Part shown: positions 55,717 through 63,684 of the stretch, piece after piece | How positions within the stretch are numbered: the stretch's first letter is position 1 | Layout of the letters: every line of letters starts with the position of its first letter | From: Paracoccus sp. PAMC 22219 | GTDB taxonomy: Bacteria; Pseudomonadota; Alphaproteobacteria; Rhodobacterales; Rhodobacteraceae | Length of the DNA: 64,000 bases | Direction: 5' to 3' | NCBI RefSeq assembly: GCF_000787695.1 | Contig: NZ_BBPH01000001.1 | Span: forward strand, 1 to 64,000 | The notes under the pieces: generated by a model | The model's input: the letters and a program-made list of their open reading frames with translations, nothing else | What the model was told of the DNA's origin: nothing | The model's database searches: none | Program-made: the position numbers and the translations under genes

Positions 55717-56051
55717 GTCAGATCCTCCTCGCGCGCAAAGCAGTCCAGATAGCGACCGGACGGATCGCTTTCCGCGACCGCCTCGATCTGAAACAACCGT
55801 GTTCCCTGGCGCAGCCTCTGTCCGGGCCGGGGCCTGCGTGCGTCGCCGACCGGCGCACCGCGCAGCGTGATGCGCCACTGGACGACGCTGATCATTCCCG
55901 CGCCGGTCCCCTGTTCCCGACCCGACCGCGCCTCCATCTGCCCCCAAAGCCAGCCCAGCTGACGCCACCGCGTCTCGTACCCGCCAAGGCCGTCGGCGAT
56001 ACGGTCGGACGTCTCCAGCGCTAGCCGGGTCGACAGGTCCGGGGCCGCCAT
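55713..56051 (-). CDS. GTA head-tail adaptor protein, g7-like
   Basis: This is a 112-residue protein, MAAPDLSTRLALETSDRIAD, then GGYETRWRQLGWLWGQMEA and VQWRITLRGAPVGDARRPRP, of the phage head-closure/adaptor family. It joins the head connector to the tail. ATG 56051 shares one base with the g6 stop codon (56051-56053). Confidence 0.88.
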   Translation of the reverse strand: MAAPDLSTRLALETSDRIADGLGGYETRWRQLGWLWGQMEARSGREQGTGAGMISVVQWRITLRGAPVGDARRPRPGQRLRQGTRLFQIEAVAESDPSGRYLDCFAREEDLT

Positions 56052-56665
56052 CAGCGCCACTCCCGGTTGCCGCGCCCGGCCAGGGTGCGGACAGCACGCC
56101 ACCGCTCGATCAGGGCGCTGACGCCAAAGGGCAGCGCATGGCGCAGCCCGTCCTGGCTGCGGTCGTCATAATAGCGCGCCGCAAGCAGGATCACCGCCTG
56201 TGCCAGATCGGCCGGTACCTCGGCCCAGGTATCGCCAAATCCCGCCAGGAACGTCACGGTGACGGACCCCCGCCGCGGGATCGACGGCAGCACGACCCCG
56301 GTGGGCAGGATCGCGGGACGCTGTCCGTCGGGCACCAGCCGCCACCCCTCAGGGGGCAGCATGGTCAGCGTGCCGTCCCCGTCGTCGATCTCGATCCGCT
56401 CGACCGAATGCACGGGCGCCAGCGGCAGTGACTGGCCAAGCCGGTCGCGCCAATCGTCCAGCTGCATCCGAAACCGCCGCTTCAGCAGCACCTTGCCGGT
56501 ACGCCCCTCGATCGTGGCGATCGCGGCACGCAGAAAGCCCGCCAGTGCCGCCGTCTCCGCGGCGTCATCCGGCCCTTCAAACCCTTGGGCCAGACGCAAA
56601 TGCGCGCGCAGGGCGGCCACCGGCAGCGCCTCCGCCGCGGGCGCCGTTTCCTCTATCAGCATCAT
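56051..56665 (-). CDS. GTA head-tail connector, g6-like (phiE125 gp8 family)
   Basis: This is a 204-residue protein with an N-terminal helical half (PVAALRAHLRLAQGFEGPDD, then FLRAAIATIEGRTGKVLLKR) and a C-terminal part with VTFLAGFGDTWAEVPADLAQ. It matches the phiE125 gp8-type adaptor family. ATG 56665 has a GGGAGG ribosome site. It lies 190 bases from the capsid gene, beyond a hairpin. Confidence 0.9.
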   Translation of the reverse strand: MMLIEETAPAAEALPVAALRAHLRLAQGFEGPDDAAETAALAGFLRAAIATIEGRTGKVLLKRRFRMQLDDWRDRLGQSLPLAPVHSVERIEIDDGDGTLTMLPPEGWRLVPDGQRPAILPTGVVLPSIPRRGSVTVTFLAGFGDTWAEVPADLAQAVILLAARYYDDRSQDGLRHALPFGVSALIERWRAVRTLAGRGNREWR

Positions 56666-56709
56666 GTTGCGAACCTCCCGTCGTGCCGTCCGCATGTTCC
56701 ACCAAAGGC

Positions 56710-56730
56710 GGGGCCCCCGAACGGGGCCCC
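56710..56730. terminator. Hairpin between capsid gene and g6
   Basis: GGGGCCCC (56710-56717) and GGGGCCCC (56723-56730) form a perfect 8-base stem with a 5-base loop in the 189-base gap after the major capsid gene. It has no T-run. It may lower transcription or protect the 3' end of the capsid message. Confidence 0.5.
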
Positions 56731-56854
56731 GGCTGTCTTGCAGGCAAAGGGAAACGGGGCGCGCCGCGCGCCAGCCATCAGCGCGCGCGGACAGTTGCTA
56801 AACCGGAATGCCCGGCACCAGGCGCGCCCCTCCCTCATCCGATCCCCCCGGGGA

Positions 56855-58018
56855 TCAGACGAAGCGCAGCAGCTTGACGGCGCGGAAATCGGTGACCCCG
56901 CCGCCGACGCGCTTGGTGGCATAGAACAGGACATGGGGCTTGGCGCTGAACGGGTCGCGCAGCACGCGCAGGTCGGGACGCTCGACGATCGTATAGGCGG
57001 CACGGAAGTCGCCAAACGCGATCGAGAACGAGCTGGTGGCAATGTCCGGCATGTCCTCGCTGATCATCACCGGATAGCCCAGCAGCTGCGGCACCTGACC
57101 CACGCTCAGCGCATCGGTCCACAGGAAGCGGCCGTCGGCATCCTTCATCTTGCGCACCCGCGCCGCGGTCTTCGAGTTCATCAGGAAGGACGCGTTGTTG
57201 CGATATTCTGCGCCCAAGGCATAGATCAGGTCGATCAGGCAATCCATCGGCGCGGTCGCGGCAAAGTTGCCCGACAGCCCGGTGGTCACGAAACCGATCT
57301 GAGCGCCGGTCGCCGTCGCATCCGCCGCGGTGGGATAGGACAGGATGCCGCGCGGCTTGTCGACGCCGTCACCGCGCAGGAAGGCATTGGCCTCGGCCCG
57401 CGAGAAGCGGTCGGCGATGCGTTCCGCCAGCCAGCCCTCGACGTCGAAAGCCGCGTCATCCAGCAGGCGCTGGCTGGCCTTGGGCATGGCTGACAGCTCG
57501 TGGACGGGGATCGCGATGCGGTCCAACTGCGAGTTGCCGGTCTCGATGCTGGCGGCCTCGGTCGCCCAGCCCGCGCCGGTGTCGCCCTTCTCGACCAGCA
57601 CCTCATAGACGCTGCCCTCGATGGTCACGACATTCGCCAGGCGGCGCAGCGAGGTGGTCGAGAACAGCAATTTCTGCACCGTCTGCGCGACCTGGGGAGC
57701 GGCCAGAAAACCGCCGTCACCGGCAACCGACAGGGCCTTCTCCTCTATCGCCAGGCCGCGCAGGCCGTCATCGTCGCCGCTGCGCAGATAGGCGTTGAAC
57801 GCCTTCTGATGGGGCACCTCGACCTCTGCGGTGGCGGACAGGGGCGCGCGGCCCCGCAGGGCGGTCTTGCGGTCGATCATGGTCATACGCTGTTCCTGTG
57901 CGTTGAGCTTAGTTTGAATATCTTCACGAAAGCCTTTGAGTTCGCTGACGAACCCCATCATGGCCCCCTTCAGGTCGGCTGGCATGTCGCCGCCGCCCGC
58001 GGCCTTCACCTCGGTCAT
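56855..58018 (-). CDS. GTA major capsid protein, g5-like (HK97 fold)
   Basis: This is a 387-residue HK97-fold capsid protein. The N-terminal ~100 residues form the delta/scaffold region with coiled coil (DIQTKLNAQEQRMTMIDRKT), cleaved by the g4 protease. The capsid body starts near ALSVAGDGGFLAAPQVAQTV and includes GDTGAGWATEAASIETGNSQ and MNSKTAARVRKMKDADGRFL. ATG 58018 overlaps the protease stop. A gap with hairpin follows on the g6 side. Confidence 0.95.
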   Translation of the reverse strand: MTEVKAAGGGDMPADLKGAMMGFVSELKGFREDIQTKLNAQEQRMTMIDRKTALRGRAPLSATAEVEVPHQKAFNAYLRSGDDDGLRGLAIEEKALSVAGDGGFLAAPQVAQTVQKLLFSTTSLRRLANVVTIEGSVYEVLVEKGDTGAGWATEAASIETGNSQLDRIAIPVHELSAMPKASQRLLDDAAFDVEGWLAERIADRFSRAEANAFLRGDGVDKPRGILSYPTAADATATGAQIGFVTTGLSGNFAATAPMDCLIDLIYALGAEYRNNASFLMNSKTAARVRKMKDADGRFLWTDALSVGQVPQLLGYPVMISEDMPDIATSSFSIAFGDFRAAYTIVERPDLRVLRDPFSAKPHVLFYATKRVGGGVTDFRAVKLLRFV

Positions 58019-58653
58019 GGTCGTCTCCTCGTCACGGTGATCGGGGCCGCGCCCCTGTTGCCGGACCACCCGTATGGGCAGGTCTGAACCTGGTGACGGA
58101 CCGGGCGCACCCGGTCCGAAATCTCATGCGCCCCGCAGGCCTGGGCCGCCTGCACGAACAGGGCGGCGACCTCGCGCATCTCGTCCGTTTCCTTGCGGTC
58201 GACCTTGGCCTCGGCCAGCATCGGAAAGGTCACCAGCGACACCTCCCACAGCTCGACCTCGGCCAGGACGCGCCGCCCGGCCTTGTCACGCTCGGCCCGC
58301 AGCGTGCGATAGCCGATGGACAACCCGTCGATCGCGCCCGCCTGGATCAGTGCCGCCGCCTCGCGGGCCTGCGCCACCTCGGGCAGCAGGCGGCCCTTGA
58401 CCCACAGGCCCTTGCCGTCCTCGCGGACCTCCTCCCAGACCCCGATGGGCCGGGTGGGGTCGTGCTGCCACAGCATCCGCACCTTGTCGCCGCGTGCCGC
58501 GATCCGCCCCAGGGACGCCGCAAACGCGCCCGGCAGGACCGCGTCACCCCCCTGGTCGGTCAGGCCGAACAGGCTGGCATAGCCCTCGATCACCTGCCCG
58601 TCGGACAGGACCGGCGGCCCGCCCGTGAACTTCACCTCAAGTCCCGGAACCAT
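58015..58653 (-). CDS. GTA prohead protease, g4-like (HK97 family)
   Basis: This is a 212-residue U35-family protease. It has EGYASLFGLTDQGGDAVLPG, a catalytic His in RMLWQHDPTRPIG, a Ser in IDGLSIGYRT and an acidic/Glu partner in VELWEVSLVTFPML. The last ~45 residues are Arg-rich and poorly conserved. It cuts the capsid scaffold domain during head maturation. The stop overlaps the capsid start by 4 bases. Confidence 0.93.
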   Translation of the reverse strand: MVPGLEVKFTGGPPVLSDGQVIEGYASLFGLTDQGGDAVLPGAFAASLGRIAARGDKVRMLWQHDPTRPIGVWEEVREDGKGLWVKGRLLPEVAQAREAAALIQAGAIDGLSIGYRTLRAERDKAGRRVLAEVELWEVSLVTFPMLAEAKVDRKETDEMREVAALFVQAAQACGAHEISDRVRPVRHQVQTCPYGWSGNRGAAPITVTRRRP

Positions 58654-58656
58654 TCG

Positions 58657-58887
58657 TCACACTCCCTTCGGCGCAAATTCCAAAATTCCCTGGACGGCCT
58701 GCGTCAGGATCACGGCGACCACGCCATAGACCGTCATCCACAGACGCCGCTCCAGCCCCTCGATCATCGCCTCGATCCGCTCCAGGCGCTTCTCGACCTG
58801 GCCGAATTGCAGCGCCATGATCCGCTCCTGCGCCTCAAGACGCGTGTCGTGCCACAGCCCGTCCTTGACGAAACGCGACCCCTCCAT
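58657..58887 (-). CDS. GTA head formation protein, g3.5-like
   Basis: This is a 76-residue protein with a coiled coil (FGQVEKRLERIEAMIEGLER) followed by one transmembrane-like helix (WMTVYGVVAVILTQAVQGIL). It matches the small GTA gene between portal and protease in Rhodobacter. Function is unknown; involvement in head assembly is family knowledge. It is 3 bases from both neighbours. Confidence 0.85.
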   Translation of the reverse strand: MEGSRFVKDGLWHDTRLEAQERIMALQFGQVEKRLERIEAMIEGLERRLWMTVYGVVAVILTQAVQGILEFAPKGV

Positions 58888-58890
58888 GCC

Positions 58891-60074
58891 TCACGCCCCG
58901 TCCACGGGCGGCAGGCCCAGCAGGGCGCGCTTTTCCGCATCCGTCAGGAAGCTTGCGCCGCTGATGCGCGCCCATTGCTGGTTGCGCTCATCGGCCAGGG
59001 CGGGAATCTGGTCCAGGTCGGGCCGCAGCTCGATCTCCGCTCCCAGATGCTCGGACAGCCACCACGCGACCGATGCCGACACCCGGCTGACCAGCGGCAG
59101 CACCGTCAGGCGATAGAACGCCCGATGCGCCTCGGCATAGTTCGCATAGGTCGCGTCTCCCGGAATCCCCAGCAGCATGGGCGGCACGCCAAAGGCCAGC
59201 GCGATCTCCCGCGCCGCCGACAGCTTGGTCTCGTGGAACTCCATGTCGGACGGGCTGAAGCCCATGGGCCGCCAGTCCAGCCCCCCTTCCAACAGCATCG
59301 GGCGGCCCGCGTTGCGGGCGCTTGGTGGTTCATCTCGATCTCGCCCACCAGGCGGTCGTACTGCTCGGGGCTCAGCACCCCCTGCCCGTCGATCCCTTTG
59401 TAGATGATCGCCCCACTGGGCCGCGCCGCATTGTCCAACAGCGCCTTGGACCAGGCGCTGGCACTGTTGTGCACGTCCAGCGCCACGGCGGCCGCCTGCA
59501 TCGGGGACAGGCCGTAATGGTCGTCCTGCGGGTGGAACGCCTTGACGTGGCAGATCGGATCGGGGCTGCCGGTCATGTCAAACCGGTGCTTGCGCCCGCC
59601 CACCGCGTATTCATAGGCGACGGGCCAGCCATCCGCGCCGGGAACCACGCTCATGCGATCCGACCGCAAGACGTGCAGCTCCTCAGGGATGCCCGTGCCG
59701 TCCGCACCCACCGCCTCCAGATAGCCGTTCCCCGACAGCAGGATCTGCCCGAACAGCGCCTCGAACAGCTCTGCCCGGCCCTGCCCCGGATTGGGCCGGC
59801 GCAGCAGGTCCAGCACCGGATGCACCTCATAGCGGTGGTCGCGATCCGCACAAATCATCGGCACCGCCGCCGCCGCTTCGGCGATCAGGCGCACGCTGCG
59901 GAAGCCCACCGGGTTTCCCATGAACCCGCTGCGCGTCAGCGTGCCGGGGTCGCGTGCCGACCAGACGGGGCGCCCGGATCCGCTCGCGAATGCCACGACC
60001 CGGCCCGTGGCACTGGCCTTCCTCTCTGGCGGGGGGGATGACTTCTCCTCCCGCGAAAACAATCGAAACGCCAT
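58891..60074 (-). pseudogene. GTA portal protein, g3-like, frameshifted
   Basis: This is an HK97-type portal. The first frame, from ATG 60074 (GGAGG upstream), covers IAEAAAAVPMICADRDHRYE to DRLVGEIEMNHQ. The remainder (PMLLEGGLDWRPMGFSPSDM, then ALAFGVPPMLLGIPGDATYA) is in a second frame that ends at 58891. One base is missing at 59320-59322 (caagcg for caaggcg). Restored, the protein is about 394 residues, the normal length for RcGTA portals. The break would abolish particle formation if real. Confidence 0.92.
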
Positions 60075-60153
60075 GCTCGCCTCCATGCCTCAGCCATGCG
60101 AAAGGGCCGCCCCATGAGGACGGCCCTTCGTCGGTCCAACCTCTCGGACCCGG

Positions 60154-61518
60154 TTACAATCGCCGCATCTGCGGCCTGCGCCAGCCGGCGGCGGGCTCGA
60201 TCATCAGCTCGTGGATCGCCCAGACCAAGGCATCCAGTCTGTCGGGGCTGCCCCGCCCCTCGAACCCGCGCACCGTCATCTGGCACAGCTGGTCCTCCAG
60301 CGCGCCCAACGCGCCCTTCAGGTGCTTGACGCGACCCTGCTCATACAGCGCCGCAACGGGCTCTGCCCGCAGACCCTTGCCCCGCGATGCCCGCAGCGCC
60401 TTGAACGGCACCAACGGGTCGATCTGACGCACCACGCTCTCGACCAGGTCACCGCCTTGGTTCACCTCGGCCACCAGCTTCTCGGCGCCGTGGCGATCCA
60501 TCGCGGCAATCGCGGCGCGGGCCCAATCCGTCGGCCCGCCCCGGACACTGGCATCCTCCAGCACATAGGCGCGCCAATCCCTAGGCTCGCCTTGAGTGAC
60601 GACGCCCGCCACCACGATGCCGCATTCGTCGCTGGCCCGCCCCCCGGTGACCGAAGGGTCGACCGCGACGACAATCCGGTCCAGCTTGGGCACGTCGGCC
60701 ACCCGCGCGCCTTCCAGCATCGCGGTCGTCCACAGCGCCCCCTCGACATCGTCCAGCAGAACGCCGTCCAGCTCCTGCCGCCCCAACCGGGTGCCGCCAT
60801 AACGCGTCTGCACCTCGGCCAGGAAACTTTCCGCCAGATAGGCGCGGTTCGCATCCGTCGGCGCATGGGTCACGACCGTGCTGGCGTTCCCCAGAATGCG
60901 CTTCAGCACGCCGACATTGCGCGGCGTGGTGGTGACGACCTGCTGGGGATGCTCTCCAAGCCGCAGCGCGAACTGCAGCATGTCCCAGACATCCTCGGCC
61001 TTCTTCCACTTGGCCAGTTCGTCGACCCAGGCCGCGTCGAACTGCGGCCCGCGCAAGGCCTCCGGCTCATGCGCGCTATAGACGGTCGCCGTCGCGCCGT
61101 TGGCCCAGACCAGGCGCTTGCGCCCGGCCTCCCAGATGGGCCGCCGATCCGGGGGCGAGCAGGCCAGGATGCCGCTCTCGCCGAACACCATCACCTCGCG
61201 CACCTGGTCAAAGGTCTCGCCAACCAAGGCCACGCGATGACACTTCCCGGGCGCCGCGGCCGTGGGCCCCTCGACCAGACCGCGCACCCATTCCGACCCG
61301 GCGCGGGTCTTGCCCGCGCCGCGTCCGCCCATGATCACCCAGCTTTTCCAGTCGCCCTCGGGGGGCAACTGGTGCGGCAATGCCCAGAACTCGAACAGCC
61401 AGGGCAGGCTCATCAGCGCGTTCTGCGACAGCCCGCCCAGAAATTCCTCAACCTCCTCCGGCCCGGCGGAGGCAAGCCAGGCGGCGCCCGATCTCGTCTC
61501 GTGCGGCGCCGAGGTCAA
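60154..61518 (-). CDS. GTA terminase large subunit, g2-like
   Basis: This is a 454-residue DNA-packaging motor. The Walker A is GGRGAGKTRAG, the Walker B/catalytic acid is AAWVDELAKW, and the nuclease acids lie in VAVDPSVTGG, KLVAEVNQGGD and RLDALVWAI. The start is uncertain: TTG 61518 is chosen for its GGAGGGGG ribosome site. TTG 61566 is a longer alternative and ATG 61413 a shorter one that cuts conserved sequence. It overlaps the g1 gene by 71 bases. Confidence 0.9.
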   Translation of the reverse strand: MTSAPHETRSGAAWLASAGPEEVEEFLGGLSQNALMSLPWLFEFWALPHQLPPEGDWKSWVIMGGRGAGKTRAGSEWVRGLVEGPTAAAPGKCHRVALVGETFDQVREVMVFGESGILACSPPDRRPIWEAGRKRLVWANGATATVYSAHEPEALRGPQFDAAWVDELAKWKKAEDVWDMLQFALRLGEHPQQVVTTTPRNVGVLKRILGNASTVVTHAPTDANRAYLAESFLAEVQTRYGGTRLGRQELDGVLLDDVEGALWTTAMLEGARVADVPKLDRIVVAVDPSVTGGRASDECGIVVAGVVTQGEPRDWRAYVLEDASVRGGPTDWARAAIAAMDRHGAEKLVAEVNQGGDLVESVVRQIDPLVPFKALRASRGKGLRAEPVAALYEQGRVKHLKGALGALEDQLCQMTVRGFEGRGSPDRLDALVWAIHELMIEPAAGWRRPQMRRL

Positions 61519-61855
61519 GGCTGCCCCCTCCGACGCCGCCCGCGATGTCCTTGCGAAGTTTGTCAACCTTGATCCTTTCCGCCATCAGCAGCTGGACGGC
61601 CTCGCGGACCGTCTTCGCCGTCTCCATGGCCTTTTTCAGCTTGGCCGGGTCAAGCTCCCCGGACTTGAGCATCTCAAGCTCGGCCTGATGCCCCCGCAGG
61701 TCCTTGACGTAATCCCAGAACAGCCAGCGCAGGACGTCGATCTCGTCCTCGCCCTCGGCGATCTCGGGCATCGCGAACCCCGCCTTTTCGGGCTGGGTTC
61801 CGGTCACGAAAGGTCCGTCGGTTTTCCCGGCCCCGCCCCATTCCATATCGTTCAT
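61448..61855 (-). CDS. GTA terminase small subunit, g1-like
   Basis: This is a 135-residue acidic protein with LRWLFWDYVKDLRGHQAELE, GELDPAKLKKAMETAKTVRE and VQLLMAERIKVDKLRKDIAG, a mainly helical pattern fitting RcGTA g1, identified in Rhodobacter as the small terminase. It starts at ATG 61855, overlapping the stop of a possible 33-codon leader ORF. The C-terminus extends into the terL reading region. Confidence 0.85.
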   Translation of the reverse strand: MNDMEWGGAGKTDGPFVTGTQPEKAGFAMPEIAEGEDEIDVLRWLFWDYVKDLRGHQAELEMLKSGELDPAKLKKAMETAKTVREAVQLLMAERIKVDKLRKDIAGGVGGGSLDLGAARDEIGRRLACLRRAGGG

Positions 61856-61953
61856 GCACTCTGCCCCGCCTCGTGTTCCTGTCCGCACGAGCCAAGAGAC
61901 GAAAAAAGCGGCCCAGGGGTTTCCCCCGGCCGCTTGCCCACCTCTTCCAGCAT
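61852..61953 (-). CDS. Possible 33-codon leader ORF before GTA g1
   Basis: This short ORF (MLEEVGKRPGETPGPLFSSL and 13 more residues) starts at ATG 61953 and ends with a TGA that overlaps the g1 ATG (ATGA). A candidate promoter's -10 element lies 6 bases upstream, so the transcript may begin at or near the ATG, giving a leaderless message. The ORF spans a terminator-like hairpin. Such a short ORF could occur by chance in GC-rich DNA, so the call is tentative. Confidence 0.3.
   Translation of the reverse strand: MLEEVGKRPGETPGPLFSSLGSCGQEHEAGQSA
61902..61935 (-). terminator. Terminator-like hairpin in the leader of GTA g1
   Basis: On the minus strand AAGCGGCC and GGCCGCTT (8-base perfect stem, extended inside by GGGG/CCCC) are followed by six T residues (A run at 61902-61907). 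It is a full intrinsic-terminator signature lying between the candidate GTA promoter and g1. It may instead end the upstream trpF transcript. Confidence 0.7.
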
Positions 61954-61959
61954 GTACAA

Positions 61960-61988
61960 TTTCTACTTTAGGGCGTTCGCAAAGTCAA
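61960..61988 (-). promoter_or_regulatory. Candidate GTA promoter
   Basis: On the minus strand TTGACT (61988-61983) and TAGAAA (61965-61960) are 17 bases apart. The spacer contains TGCGAACGCC, one arm of an inverted repeat whose partner lies at 62063-62072. The gene cluster needs a strong regulated promoter here. Confidence 0.5.
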
Positions 61989-62072
61989 CGCTTAAACCTG
62001 AACGTGCAAATACGCGTCTCTTTATCGTTCAGTTTCAAACCGCTACAGCGCGCAACACCCCCTGCGAACGCC
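61972..62072. promoter_or_regulatory. Nested inverted repeats upstream of GTA g1
   Basis: The 10-base arms GGCGTTCGCA (61972-61981) and TGCGAACGCC (62063-62072) enclose a second pair, CTGAACG (61998-62004) and CGTTCAG (62026-62032). All four carry a GAACG/CGTTC core. Multiple sites for one regulator are plausible. Confidence 0.5.
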
Positions 62073-62090
62073 ACGCAACACGCCCTTGAA

Positions 62091-62725
62091 TCACCCTCGC
62101 GCGGCCTCGACGAACGCGCGGATCAGCGCAACATCCTTGACCCCCGGCGCGCTTTCCACGCCCGAACTGACGTCGACGACCGGCGCGCCTGTCAGCCGCA
62201 CCGCCTCGGCCACATTGTCCGGCGTCAGCCACCGGCCAGCATCCAGGGCCGCAGCCAGTGCCGCCCGACCAGAAGCCGCCAGTCAAAGGCCAACCCGTTG
62301 CCGCCCGGCAGATCAGCCCCGGCAGGCGGCTTGGCATCGACCAGCAGCATGTCGGCCGCCAGACCATACTCCATCAACTGTGGCAGGTCCGCAGGACCCG
62401 ACAGACCAACCGCCTTCATCACCGGCAGCCCCGTCAGCGCCTTGACCTCGGTCACCCGGGCCGCGCTCTCATTCCCGTGCAGCTGAATCACGTCCAATGC
62501 CGCATGATCCAGAACCTCGCGCAACAGGTCATCGGACGGATCGACGAACAGTCCGACCCGAGCAACGCCAACCGGGACGTCCGCCACCAGCGCGGCGGCC
62601 TGCGCCGCGGTCACGGCACGGGGCGATTTCGGAAAGAACACGAACCCCAGAAACCGCGCGCGGGCATCGACTGCCGCCGCGACATGCCGTTTCTCGGACA
62701 GCCCACAGATCTTGACCTCGGCCAC
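62091..62725 (-). pseudogene. trpF: trpF, phosphoribosylanthranilate isomerase, frameshifted
   Basis: TrpF isomerises phosphoribosylanthranilate in tryptophan synthesis. The first frame from ATG 62725 (VKICGLSEKRHVAAAVDARA, then VIQLHGNES) ends with the phosphate-binding MLAGG and a premature TGA. The remainder, [20 protein letters not shown], then [20 protein letters not shown], lies in another frame to the TGA at 62091. One base is missing near 62228 (ggctga for ggcctga). Restored it is about 211 residues, the normal length. Confidence 0.9.
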
Positions 62726-62728
62726 GCC

Positions 62729-63112
62729 TCAGCGGACCGCAGGCAGGGCCGCGCCCTTCGCGGGGGCAGGCTCGTCCAGAATCGCCAGCACTTCGTCGCG
62801 CGGGGCGGCGTGGCGGTCGCGCAGATGGCCGACTTCGCTCTCAAGACGCACGACCTCGGCGCTGCGCTGACGCGCCTCGCGGCGGATATGCGCCTCGCGC
62901 AGCCATTCCCAGACCAGACCGGCCAGCATCCCCAAGGCGAATGCGACAAAGATCACCAGGAACAGCGGCAGCGTCAGCGACCATGTGCCGCCCAGATACT
63001 GGCCGAAATTCGCGGGAAACGCCGACAGCGTGACCATGTCACGGTTGGCCAAGGCGACGCCCACCAGCACAAGCGCCAGTGCTGCGACAAAGATCAGACG
63101 GATGAAGCGCAT
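62729..63112 (-). CDS. LapA family (DUF1049) membrane protein
   Basis: This is a 127-residue protein with two transmembrane helices (about 3-22 and 45-68) followed by a charged coiled coil (EAHIRREARQRSAEVVRLES, then EVGHLRD). This is the LapA/DUF1049 pattern, related to LapA of the E. coli lipopolysaccharide-assembly pair LapAB; LapB is not in the window. It lies between ihfB and trpF, 3 bases from trpF, so it is part of one transcript with them. Confidence 0.85.
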   Translation of the reverse strand: MRFIRLIFVAALALVLVGVALANRDMVTLSAFPANFGQYLGGTWSLTLPLFLVIFVAFALGMLAGLVWEWLREAHIRREARQRSAEVVRLESEVGHLRDRHAAPRDEVLAILDEPAPAKGAALPAVR

Positions 63113-63160
63113 GGAAATTCCTCGATATCGCGGTCGGGCAGGATGCCCGGAAACAGGGGC

Positions 63161-63445
63161 CTAGGCGTCGCCGTTCAGGCGGTCGCGCAACAGCTTGCCG
63201 GTCTTGAAGAACGGGACGTGCTTCTCGTCGACATCCACCGATTCCCCGGTGCGCGGATTGCGGCCCGTGCGGGAATCGCGCTTCTTCACGGAAAACGCGC
63301 CAAAGCCGCGCAACTCGACCCGGTCGCCGCGCGCCATGGCGTCAATGACCTCCTCGAAGATCGTGTTCACGATCCTCTCGACGTCCCGACGGAACAGGTG
63401 GGGGTTCTCGTCTGAGATCTTCTGGATCAGTTCGGACCGGATCAT
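63161..63445 (-). CDS. ihfB: Integration host factor beta subunit
   Basis: This is a 94-residue DNA-bending HU/IHF-family protein. It has [20 protein letters not shown], the beta-arm sequence [20 protein letters not shown], with the conserved Pro intercalation region, and ends [18 protein letters not shown] 63445 starts the conserved region. IHF often aids phage or GTA-type promoters. A good sigma-70-like promoter lies 65-95 bases upstream. Confidence 0.95.
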   Translation of the reverse strand: MIRSELIQKISDENPHLFRRDVERIVNTIFEEVIDAMARGDRVELRGFGAFSVKKRDSRTGRNPRTGESVDVDEKHVPFFKTGKLLRDRLNGDA

Positions 63446-63509
63446 ATGTTCCCCCAATTGGACGGGTCTTCCTGCCGTCAAAGTCAGCACGCCAAGACGC
63501 AAGGACGGT

Positions 63510-63538
63510 GCAATACCGCCCTTCCTGTTTCCGTTCAA
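63510..63538 (-). promoter_or_regulatory. Candidate ihfB promoter
   Basis: On the minus strand TTGAAC and TATTGC are separated by exactly 17 bases, about 65 bases before the ihfB ATG. Confidence 0.45.
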
Positions 63539-63627
63539 CGCCCGACAGAAGTCACTGGTTTCATAGCGTTGCCAGCTTTGCCCCAATCGTGCAAGCGGGA
63601 TGGCGCTCAAGCGCCGGGGTGTGGGCA

Positions 63628-63661
63628 AGAAAAAGCCCGCCCCGGACGAACCGGGGCGGGC
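63628..63661 (-). terminator. Rho-independent terminator after rpsA
   Basis: GCCCGCCCCGG (63635-63645) and CCGGGGCGGGC (63651-63661) form an 11-base stem with a 5-base loop, followed on the minus strand by five T residues. It is placed just after the rpsA stop. Confidence 0.85.
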
Positions 63662-63684
63662 AAGGATTGATCAGGCGTACCTGA

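Noticed and set aside
47175-61855. Interpretation as an ordinary prophage
   Set aside because: There is no integrase, repressor, replication or lysis gene, and the gene order is that of RcGTA, so a gene transfer agent is the better call.
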